NCBI RefSeq assembly: GCF_022814865.1
Contig: NZ_JAKVRD010000017.1
Location: 20,015 to 84,014 of the forward strand
Reading direction: 5' to 3'
Length of the DNA: 64,000 bases
Origin: Shimia aestuarii
GTDB taxonomy: Bacteria > Pseudomonadota > Alphaproteobacteria > Rhodobacterales > Rhodobacteraceae
Made by a program: the position numbers and the translations under genes. The notes under the pieces were generated by a model. That model made no database searches. It was given only the letters and a program-made list of their open reading frames with translations, and had not been told where the DNA came from. This document shows positions 58,133 through 64,000 of this stretch, piece after piece. Within the stretch, counting starts at the first letter, position 1. Every line of letters begins with the position of its first letter.

Positions 58133-59149
58133 TCAGTCTTCTGAACGCTGCTTCCAGCGTTCGTGAAGTTCTTCAATCAAATCATCGGCTTCAGACTCTA
58201 CCCAGTCGGCAAACTTACTATTCTGCAACTCGATCGAGATCCCTTTGGCGGTGCGTTTGAGCGTGCCGCCACGTTTGCCCCCAATCCTGAGCGGCTGACT
58301 GGATGCAGCAGAAGGGGAGGGGGCCTTGGCCGGTTTGACTAACCTTGTGACAACCTTCGACACGGCCTCGAACGCCTGCACAGAGGGGTCGTCGGTCGCA
58401 GGTGCGGCATCAATCACCATGGCCACATCGGCCTTGCCATGGGTTTCCTCAGCAAGGCGGATCAGGCTGCCCCGATCCAGGTCGTTGTCCGCGATGGCAC
58501 GGCCCATGGCCTCCCACCGGGGTCGGCCGATGCCGTGTGCAGCACCGATGGCGCGGATGAGGTCTGTACCGACCATGTCGGCGATGGCGATGGCCATGGA
58601 CACCGAAGATTTGGTCACGGTCAGAACTTCTGCAACCTGTGATTGATTTCCAAAACCCGACGATACGAGTTCTTGCGCAAAAATCGCCTTTTCAATGAAG
58701 GACAAATCGCGGCGCGCCATGTTTTCGGAAATCTGCGCACGCAGGGCACTGTCATCATCCAGATTGGCAACCAGTGCGCGCACCTTGGCGACCTTGTCTG
58801 ACTGGCGGATCGCCTCGAGCCGCCGGCGACCATAGACGAGCAGATAGCGGTCCGCCTCTGACGGGTGCCGGCGCACAAGAATTGGTACGGTCTGACCATT
58901 CGCCTCGATTGCGGCGCGCAGATCATGTACATCGGCTGGATCAAGCCGGTCGGCCATTCGGTCGTCGACGATACTGGCCGGGTCGAGTTCCCAGACATGA
59001 TGTGAATCGACCGCATCACGGGCCGAGCGCAGGGCGCGGTTGGACGTCATCATAGGGGTCGCGGCACCAGCCTGAGGGGTAGGGGCCGGGCCACCGGCTG
59101 CCGCGAGATTGTCGAGCATCGACATCCGTTTTTTCTTGCCACTCGTCAT
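58133..59149 (-). CDS. repB: RepB centromere-binding partition protein
   Basis: A 338-residue ParB-type protein. The N-terminal region (MTSGKKKRMSMLDNLA) is the usual RepB start. The ParB domain (about 55-150) has DPADVHDLRAAIEANGQTVP, VYGRRRLEAIRQ and ISENMARRDLSFIEKA. The HTH follows (NQSQVAEVLTVTKSSVSMAI, about 170-190). It binds the parS palindromes and works with RepA. It overlaps the repA stop by four bases (ATGA). Confidence 0.95.
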   Translation of the reverse strand: MTSGKKKRMSMLDNLAAAGGPAPTPQAGAATPMMTSNRALRSARDAVDSHHVWELDPASIVDDRMADRLDPADVHDLRAAIEANGQTVPILVRRHPSEADRYLLVYGRRRLEAIRQSDKVAKVRALVANLDDDSALRAQISENMARRDLSFIEKAIFAQELVSSGFGNQSQVAEVLTVTKSSVSMAIAIADMVGTDLIRAIGAAHGIGRPRWEAMGRAIADNDLDRGSLIRLAEETHGKADVAMVIDAAPATDDPSVQAFEAVSKVVTRLVKPAKAPSPSAASSQPLRIGGKRGGTLKRTAKGISIELQNSKFADWVESEADDLIEELHERWKQRSED

Positions 59150-60333
59150 GACCGCCCCCACGTTTTCTGAATAAGATCAGCGACTTCATCGTTCAGCGCG
59201 TTCAGGCTTTCAAGGGCGCGATCGTAGGTCGTGCGGGTAAAGGCGCTCCGCTCGACTTCGTATAGGGTTTGCTTTGTCAGACCTGCATCGGAGATCGCCG
59301 TGGATTTGAGCATTGGCGAGTTGAGCACCGCATCGCCATACATGGTGCGCAGAAAGGCGACGATCCGGTTTTGTGGTGCATCCTGAGGTTCATAGCGTGT
59401 CAGCGCATAGCGCATCCAGTCGTGGGACATGTCCGCACCGCTTTCGGCGATCACGTCCATTAGATCAGCCGTCATGCGCAGAAATTGCGACATCGACATC
59501 ACGTCGAGCATTTCCGGATGAATTGTGACCAGTACGCCGGTGGCGGCCGAAAGTGCGGACATGGTGAGAAAGCCCAGTTGCGGCGGGCAGTCGATGACCA
59601 CAACATCGTAATCGCCGTCAACCTGCGCCAACGCCTCTTTCACGCGGAAAAAGAACAGGCCTGCGTTGCCTTGTGAAAGAGCACGCGGCGTTTCGTGTTC
59701 GAACTCCATCAGTTCCAGATTGCCCGGGATCAGGTCGAGGTTCGGGATATAGGTCTTGCGGATGACAGCGCGGATCGGCTCTGGGTCGTCATAGCGGATC
59801 GCGTCATAGAGCGTGCCGCCATCTGTCAGATCGAATTCGGGCTGTACGCCATGTAACGCCGTGAATGAGGCCTGCGGATCAAGATCAATGCCCAGGACGC
59901 GATAACCGCGCAAGGCCAGCCGTTGTGCAAGGTGTGCCGAAGTCGTCGTTTTGCCCGAACCTCCCTTGAAGTTCATCACACCGATGACTTGCAGGTGATC
60001 GCCATCACGCCGTCCGGGGATATAGTCTCCAGGCTTGCGCGCGGTCTTTTCCAGCAGGATACGCAGGGCCTGAATGTCCTGCGCGGAATACAGGCGACGA
60101 TTGCCGGCCGTCAGTTCAGGCGAAGGGCCCTTGCCATCAAGGTTGATTTTGCGCAGGTATGAGTCGTTCACACCAAGAAGCGCTGCCGCCTCGCCGGAGG
60201 TGAATTTGCGCATTTCCTTTGTGGCGTCAGGGGGAAACAGGCTCTCGCGTTGCGAATGCAACTGGTTGGCCAGCCACTCGGAATGCTGGCGGATGACCGC
60301 GTTCAGGTCCTGATGCACGAAAGTCTTGTTCAT
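59146..60333 (-). CDS. repA: RepA ParA-type partition ATPase
   Basis: A 395-residue ParA-like ATPase. An N-terminal winged-helix part (about 40-100, TSGEAAALLGVNDSYLRKI) binds the operator. The deviant Walker A is KGGSGKTT at 123-130 and the Walker B-like VVIDCPPQLG follows at about 240. It drives plasmid segregation with RepB and represses the repABC promoter upstream. First gene of the repABC operon. Confidence 0.96.
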   Translation of the reverse strand: MNKTFVHQDLNAVIRQHSEWLANQLHSQRESLFPPDATKEMRKFTSGEAAALLGVNDSYLRKINLDGKGPSPELTAGNRRLYSAQDIQALRILLEKTARKPGDYIPGRRDGDHLQVIGVMNFKGGSGKTTTSAHLAQRLALRGYRVLGIDLDPQASFTALHGVQPEFDLTDGGTLYDAIRYDDPEPIRAVIRKTYIPNLDLIPGNLELMEFEHETPRALSQGNAGLFFFRVKEALAQVDGDYDVVVIDCPPQLGFLTMSALSAATGVLVTIHPEMLDVMSMSQFLRMTADLMDVIAESGADMSHDWMRYALTRYEPQDAPQNRIVAFLRTMYGDAVLNSPMLKSTAISDAGLTKQTLYEVERSAFTRTTYDRALESLNALNDEVADLIQKTWGRS

Positions 60334-60507
60334 CTGCCCTCTCGATCCGCGCTACGCATCTTCGGCGTGTTCACGGTTATTGACGTTTTTTGCCTCGTTT
60401 CCGTGACTATTGCCGTAAGAGTCGGATTCGCGCAAGTTTTTTCCACATCTTGTGTGAGCTCACCGTCGAAACACAAGCCCGTTCGCCGTCGTCGTCGCAT
60501 GCTGATC
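60334..60507 (-). promoter_or_regulatory. repABC promoter region
   Basis: The gap between repA and vapB on the opposite strand. It is AT-richer near 60370-60420, where the repABC promoter and RepA/RepB operator should lie. No single best hexamer pair could be chosen by eye. No gene seen. Confidence 0.4.
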
Positions 60508-60550
60508 TTGGCAATTGCGGCAAGATGATATACATACAGGCTCGTATATC
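60508..60550 (+). promoter_or_regulatory. vapBC promoter and operator
   Basis: TTGGCA (60508-60513) is followed after 17 bp by TACATA (60531-60536). Around it sits GATATAC (60527-60533) with GTATATC (60544-60550), a perfect 7-bp-arm repeat with a 10-bp gap. This matches autoregulation by a VapBC complex. Confidence 0.6.
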
Positions 60551-60569
60551 CACTTGGAGGAACGACACC

Positions 60570-60797
60570 ATGCAAGTTGCAAAATGGGGGAATTCGCTCG
60601 CGGTCCGGCTGCCTGCCGATCTTGTGCGCGAACTCGGCCTCAAAGAGGGTGACCAAATCGATCTGATAAAGGACGACGGTACCTTGCTCGTCCAGCGCCA
60701 ACCTCGCGCCGATGAAGTCCTGCAAGGGCTAAGGCGGTTTCGCGGAAAGCTATCCAAGGACGCACGCCTGAGCCGCGACGCTGCGCATGAGCGCTGA
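60570..60797 (+). CDS. vapB: VapB antitoxin (AbrB/MazE fold)
   Basis: A 75-residue antitoxin. The N-terminal AbrB domain is MQVAKWGNSLAVRLPADLVRELGLKEGD in outline (key pattern WGNSLAVRLP). The tail binds the PIN toxin. A TTGGAGG site precedes the ATG. It overlaps vapC by 11 bases. Confidence 0.92.
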   Translation: MQVAKWGNSLAVRLPADLVRELGLKEGDQIDLIKDDGTLLVQRQPRADEVLQGLRRFRGKLSKDARLSRDAAHER

Positions 60798-61182
60798 ATT
60801 CGCGGATACAAATGTCGTCCTTTACCTTCTTGACGACGGCCCAAAGGCGGATCGGGCGGAAGACATCCTGGGGCAAGGGCCGCGGATCAGTGTGCAGGTC
60901 CTGAACGAAGCGATGGTCAATTGCCGGAGGAAAGCCGGTCTCAGTTGGGAGGAGACCGGCGCTTTTCTCGCAGGGGTCCAATCCTTGTGTGAAGTCGAAG
61001 ACCTGTCTGTGCAAACCCATTTGGTGGGCCGAGCTTTGGCAGAAAAATACCAGCTTTCGGTCTATGACGCGATGATTGTGTCGGCCGCCCTTATTGCTGG
61101 ATGCACGACTTTGTGGAGCGAAGATATGCACGACGGATTGCTGGTTGAAGATCAGTTACGCGTCGTGAATCCATTCACCTGA
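60787..61182 (+). CDS. vapC: VapC toxin (PIN-domain ribonuclease)
   Basis: A 131-residue PIN-domain endoribonuclease. The acidic active site includes Asp7 (FADTNV), Glu41 (VLNEAMV), the Asp in YDAMIVSAAL and the Asp in SEDMHDG. These families cleave tRNA or rRNA when the antitoxin is degraded. Plasmid stabilisation is the likely role. Confidence 0.92.
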   Translation: MSAEFADTNVVLYLLDDGPKADRAEDILGQGPRISVQVLNEAMVNCRRKAGLSWEETGAFLAGVQSLCEVEDLSVQTHLVGRALAEKYQLSVYDAMIVSAALIAGCTTLWSEDMHDGLLVEDQLRVVNPFT

Positions 61183-61197
61183 CCAGAAAACGGGCTG

Positions 61198-61240
61198 CAA
61201 CCTTGCAATTGTTCCATGAGTTGGAAGATTTGCAAGGTTG
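61198..61240. repeat. 11-bp inverted repeat between vapC and the recombinase
   Basis: CAACCTTGCAA (61198-61208) and TTGCAAGGTTG (61230-61240) are perfect arms around a 21-bp loop. It lies between two convergent genes. It could be a bidirectional terminator or a recombinase-related site. Confidence 0.5.
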
Positions 61241-61243
61241 TGT

Positions 61244-62137
61244 TTATTGCTCGCACTTCAGCAAGCCCAACTTCTCCGCGCGTTCCAGCAGCATCCTCAC
61301 GGACGACGGCTGCCAGCTGGCGCGTCCGCGCGGGGTGCGTTCGCGCATGGATTCCAGTCGGTCACAGATCGCCTGGAGCGTGATGTCAGGGTCCGCGCCC
61401 TTGATGCCAGCGACAATCGCGGGCAGGCGGTCGTCGGTTTCGCGTCGTCCAGCGCGACCAAGCACTTCATTGGGCAGAAACCCGTCGCGCACATAGGCTT
61501 TCACTGCGCGCAGAAGGCGGCTTTGCGTCCAGTGGCGGTCGTAGGGCAGGGGGCCATTGATGATCCGAAGCACATCTTCCCAGGCCATATCGGGTCGAAG
61601 TCGTCGGACATGTGGCACCCAGTCCTGAGCCGTCTCGTTCAGCCGCTCCATGTAGCCGTCTTGCCGCGCGCGCCGCACTTTGCGTAGCGCCGCTGGATCG
61701 CGGGCGCGTAGGCCCGGGTTCCCGCCGACCCGGCCCTTAGTACGGGCACTTGCCAGCCCCGCCTTGGTACGTTCGCGGATCAGCGCCCGCTCGAACTCGG
61801 CCGCGGCGCCTAGAACCTGCAATGTGAACTTGCCCTGTGGGGAAGCGGTGTCGATGGGGTCCTGCAGGGAGCGGAAGAAAGCTCCCTTGGCCTCCAGACG
61901 TTCGATCACCTCCAGCAAGTGCGACAGAGACCGCGCAAGCCGGTCGATCCGCACAACGACCAGCGTATCGCCGCTCTGGACGCGTTCGAGCACGCGTGCC
62001 AGCACCGGTCGCGCGCGATTGCCGCCCGAGGCGTGCTCTTCAAAGATCTCGACGCAACCCGCAGTTTGCAGGGCCTCAGACTGGGGCAGGGGGGTCTGAT
62101 CCTCTGTGGAAACACGGGCGTAGCCTATCAGGGGCAT
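61244..62137 (-). CDS. Serine recombinase (resolvase/invertase family)
   Basis: A 297-residue serine recombinase. The N-terminal catalytic domain starts MPLIGYARVSTEDQ with Ser10 as nucleophile. It continues with the conserved RIDRLARSLSHLLE and AAAEFERALIRERTKAG. The DNA-binding part extends to the C-terminus with two HTH-like regions, longer than a simple Tn3 resolvase. The ATG at 62137 is chosen since upstream sequence shows no family match. It may resolve plasmid multimers or a past insertion. Confidence 0.85.
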   Translation of the reverse strand: MPLIGYARVSTEDQTPLPQSEALQTAGCVEIFEEHASGGNRARPVLARVLERVQSGDTLVVVRIDRLARSLSHLLEVIERLEAKGAFFRSLQDPIDTASPQGKFTLQVLGAAAEFERALIRERTKAGLASARTKGRVGGNPGLRARDPAALRKVRRARQDGYMERLNETAQDWVPHVRRLRPDMAWEDVLRIINGPLPYDRHWTQSRLLRAVKAYVRDGFLPNEVLGRAGRRETDDRLPAIVAGIKGADPDITLQAICDRLESMRERTPRGRASWQPSSVRMLLERAEKLGLLKCEQ

Positions 62138-62335
62138 AAAATCGGGCCGTTTGCAGTTTAAGGTATCGCCACTAAACGACCGTTTGTAAACAAATGCAAG
62201 AGAGTGCTCTCTCGTCGTGCTGGCGCAGAATCCCTTGGTTTCCTTATCCTGAACGCGATCAGAGAGGTTCCGCCGGCAGTCGCCCGCGCATACTACGTAA
62301 AGAGCATGGGTAATGGCCACAAAATCGCTTGGGTA
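62138..62335. promoter_or_regulatory. Divergent region between recombinase and DUF1612-like gene, res candidate
   Basis: An AT-richer 200-bp gap with an AGAGAG-TG-CTCTCT repeat (62201-62214) and AAACGACCGTTTG-like repeats. Serine recombinases often act at sites just upstream of their own gene. No gene seen. Confidence 0.4.
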
Positions 62336-62363
62336 ATGTGCATATTATGCGTATTTTGCACAT
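62336..62363. promoter_or_regulatory. Inverted repeat abutting the 62364 start
   Basis: ATGTGCA (62336-62342) and TGCACAT (62357-62363) are perfect 7-bp arms with a 14-bp AT-rich centre that contains TATTAT (62343-62348). The second arm touches the ATG at 62364. Probable operator, with a TATTAT -10 that gives a nearly leaderless mRNA. Confidence 0.5.
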
Positions 62364-63431
62364 ATGAAGCCGCTAGCACATATTTCAAGTGATGATTTCG
62401 ACGACCCCCTCACCACAGTCGAGGGGGATGAAGAAGCTCACGAAGAGGATCTTTGGTTCCTGCCGGGACCCATTGAAGAAGAACCGGATTATCTGCCTCC
62501 CGGGCCACGGGCGGAGCCACCCGAACCTGCGGTCATCGACGAGTGGGGACGCGCGGAAGGGGCTCATGCTGCACGGCTGGCAAAGGTGGCTGGACGCCTG
62601 GGTGCTCTGGATGACCGACTACTGCGTGGCCCAGAGGGCTGGCGCCATCGGCTCGCTCTTATCGAGGCGGCGGATCTTAGCTGGTTCGCGGGGGATCGGG
62701 TGAATTCTGATCGTCTTGCGCTCTGGGTATCGATGCGGCTCTCGGGCGCACAGGATGACCCAAATGCCTTGGCACGAATTGGATGGGCAGTTCGGCGTCT
62801 GACGGGCGGTCTAGGACCGGAGGTTGACTTGGCCGCCTTCCTGGATCGCCGTGATCCCGAAAACATCGAAGACAGCACTGAGCGTTTCGAAGATCGCGCG
62901 GGTGGATGGCTGGAAGTAATGACAGGCGCAAAAGGTCTCCACCCGATTACCCGGGCTTGCATGGGCTTTCATCTCTGGAGCCTGGCGGGCCTGGGACAAT
63001 ACGGAGACCAGATCGAAGCCGCCGTCACCGCATCCAGGATCGCGGCCAGCGACGGAAGCGGCGCCGTCTTCGCGCCACTGGCAATGGGTGGGGCAGGGGG
63101 GCTGCGTGCATCTGGTTCTCCGGACGAACGATTGGCCCGTTGGTTGGCGGGGATGGAGAGCGCTGTTCTAACGGCGATGCGGCATTTGGATTTGGTTGAG
63201 GCTTGGACGGTTCAGGCAGAGGGCGAAATGGCGAAACTATCAGGCAAGACGCCTCCTGCTTTGCTAACTCTCTTCGCGGAATGGCCTCTGGTGTCCGCGC
63301 CGATGGCTGAGACTCAGATCGGTGCCAGTCGCGCGGCGGTGCAACGAAACCTCGCGTGGATGGAAAAGAAAGGCTTGATCCGCGAGGTTACAGGGCAGGG
63401 GCGGTTCCGGATGTGGCGGATTGCAGCTTAG
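62364..63431 (+). CDS. DUF1612-like protein with C-terminal winged helix
   Basis: A 355-residue protein. It starts with an acidic linker (DDFDDPLTTVEGDEEAHEED) and continues with helical regions (LALIEAADLSWFAGDRV). The C-terminal winged helix (about 305-355, ETQIGASRAAVQRNLAWMEKKGL) likely binds DNA. The pattern resembles the RHE_PE00001/DUF1612 family of rhizobial plasmids. The start sits at the edge of an inverted repeat without a Shine-Dalgarno, so translation is probably near-leaderless. Autoregulation is likely. Function unknown. Confidence 0.75.
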   Translation: MKPLAHISSDDFDDPLTTVEGDEEAHEEDLWFLPGPIEEEPDYLPPGPRAEPPEPAVIDEWGRAEGAHAARLAKVAGRLGALDDRLLRGPEGWRHRLALIEAADLSWFAGDRVNSDRLALWVSMRLSGAQDDPNALARIGWAVRRLTGGLGPEVDLAAFLDRRDPENIEDSTERFEDRAGGWLEVMTGAKGLHPITRACMGFHLWSLAGLGQYGDQIEAAVTASRIAASDGSGAVFAPLAMGGAGGLRASGSPDERLARWLAGMESAVLTAMRHLDLVEAWTVQAEGEMAKLSGKTPPALLTLFAEWPLVSAPMAETQIGASRAAVQRNLAWMEKKGLIREVTGQGRFRMWRIAA

Positions 63432-63745
63432 TATCTGCCGGGTGACGGCTCAAAAACGTATAAGCGCGCATATGTTAAGTTGGCTCTTGGCCAAGAGTGC
63501 GCATGACTCGGGCGCACCTGGGACGAATACTTCTCGGGCGAAAGCGGCGCGCCTAAGACCCGCAGCAAGAGTTAAGTCCGCTATCCGCGTCGGACCCGGG
63601 GTCATGCCAGCCAAGTTCGCAGAACGTCAGAAGGCCGCAAGCATGTGGACTAGGCCTTTTTCGATGTTCTTCCACGGCTTCTTGCCCACGGTATGTAAGA
63701 ACCAACATCTGGTACCGCAGATATTTTTCGTAAAGAACTGCATGA

Positions 63746-63877
63746 AGCGACAACAGATTTTGTGACCCACAGGCCTGGATCAAGGACTTATGGAACTCCC
63801 AGTCATATCGGAATCAGGATCGGAGCGACCACGCCCTGCGCCAATGGCTGCGGGAACTGGCGAATAAAGGGGGCTGA
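63746..63877 (+). pseudogene. C-terminal remnant of an unknown gene
   Basis: About 43 codons of natural-looking sequence (ending QWLRELANKGG) after an in-frame stop and no start. Probably the 3' end of a gene whose 5' part has been lost or shifted out of frame. Source family unknown. Confidence 0.35.
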
Positions 63878-63975
63878 TGCCGGAGAGTGCAGAATCCTAC
63901 GCTAAGGCTATTTGGTCATCTTTTGGGCCACCTGTATTCGCCGGTGAGAAGGATGTGCGCCCACCCGAGGGGTGA
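63877..63975 (+). CDS. Short 32-codon frame after the remnant
   Basis: An ATG overlapping the previous stop (TGATG) opens a 32-residue frame (MPESAESYAKAIWSSFGPP) that ends at 63975. The overlap suggests former translational coupling. It is too short to call with confidence; it may be a real small protein or part of the decayed gene. Confidence 0.3.
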   Translation: MPESAESYAKAIWSSFGPPVFAGEKDVRPPEG

Positions 63976-64000
63976 GATATGCGCTAGCAGGTCTGCTGAG

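Larger units (their letters stand above)
63432..64000. other. Right-end region with gene remnants
   Basis: No intact gene is clear. In one plus-strand frame, codons from about 63746 to the stop at 63877 read like a protein end (AWIKDLWNSQSYRNQDRS...LRQWLRELANKGG), with an in-frame stop just upstream. This looks like a decayed gene. Its TGA overlaps an ATG at 63877. The rest (63432-63740) has only Arg/Ser-rich frames. Confidence 0.4.

Noticed and set aside
61244..62137. Tn3-type transposon
   Set aside because: A serine recombinase is present, but no transposase and no long terminal inverted repeats were found nearby.
63421..63765. A 114-codon plus-strand frame at the right end
   Set aside because: Overlaps the end of the 62364 gene and is rich in Ala/Arg/Lys without pattern; no ribosome binding site.
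1..64000. CRISPR array, tRNA or rRNA genes
   Set aside because: No regularly spaced direct repeats and no tRNA cloverleaf or rRNA-like sequence were seen on reading either strand; an exhaustive computed search was not possible.

Overview
The window looks like a large conjugative repABC plasmid (or a chromid segment) from a GC-rich alphaproteobacterium, most likely Rhodobacterales. This rests on a complete repA-repB-repC replicon with an antisense RNA locus and two 16-bp parS-type palindromes, a full VirB/VirD4 type IV secretion system with a MOBP-type relaxase and MobC, and a long run of the small hypothetical genes that accompany such replicons. The host assignment is an inference from gene families and composition; no rRNA or tRNA gene was seen.

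Left to right. (1) 1-11.7 kb is a metal-handling island. It holds an MntR regulator with its own palindrome, a leftward operon of about eleven genes (two SCO1/SenC proteins, DsbB, DsbA, PCuAC, an M23 peptidase, a DUF411 protein, a ZIP transporter, LspA, Lnt and a tiny membrane protein), a divergent MerR regulator with three metal-type cysteines, and a rightward set (small CDF protein, transglutaminase-like protein, CzcD-type CDF exporter, STAS protein). Two promoters with the 19-bp spacer typical of MerR control flank merR. (2) 11.9-14.0 kb carries small secreted or regulatory genes, including an XRE regulator and two coupled micro-ORFs. (3) 14.07-25.56 kb is the T4SS operon: hypothetical, virB1, virB2, virB3, virB4, lipoprotein, a transglycosylase with a VirB5-like tail, virB5, virB8, virB9, virB10, virB11, two small genes, virB6. 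(4) 25.6-30.0 kb is an AT-richer three-gene cassette: a metallo-beta-lactamase-fold protein, an E2-like/E1 (ThiF)/JAB fusion and a four-helix membrane protein. It has its own sigma70-type promoter and sits between virB6 and virD4. It is the best candidate here for a little-characterised (probably anti-phage or anti-plasmid) ubiquitin-like system. (5) 30.08-35.1 kb is virD4, relaxase and mobC on the minus strand. The mobilisation operon, the T4SS operon and the 12-kb secreted gene share an AT-rich promoter motif.

(6) 35.5-41.3 kb has two plasmid hypotheticals, gene-poor GC-rich spacers that may include oriT, and an ietA-ietS AAA-ATPase/subtilase pair (plasmid stabilisation or defence). (7) 41.5-55.1 kb is the minus-strand backbone: a double DUF736 protein, small unknowns, a 1420-residue methyltransferase/Strawberry-notch helicase, a RelB-like orphan, PrlF-YhaV, a 660-residue ParB-like protein, DUF3768 and ArdC. 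Short hairpins of one family separate several of these genes. (8) 55.4-56.6 kb is a self-inhibited-type Fic protein. (9) 56.6-60.35 kb is the repABC replicon. (10) 60.5-64 kb has VapBC, a serine recombinase, a C-terminal winged-helix protein and apparent gene remnants.

Together the genes describe a self-transmissible plasmid. Its cargo handles copper and divalent metals in the periplasm. It appears stabilised by repABC partitioning and several addiction modules (ietAS, PrlF-YhaV, VapBC), and it carries anti-restriction (ArdC) and probable defence functions.
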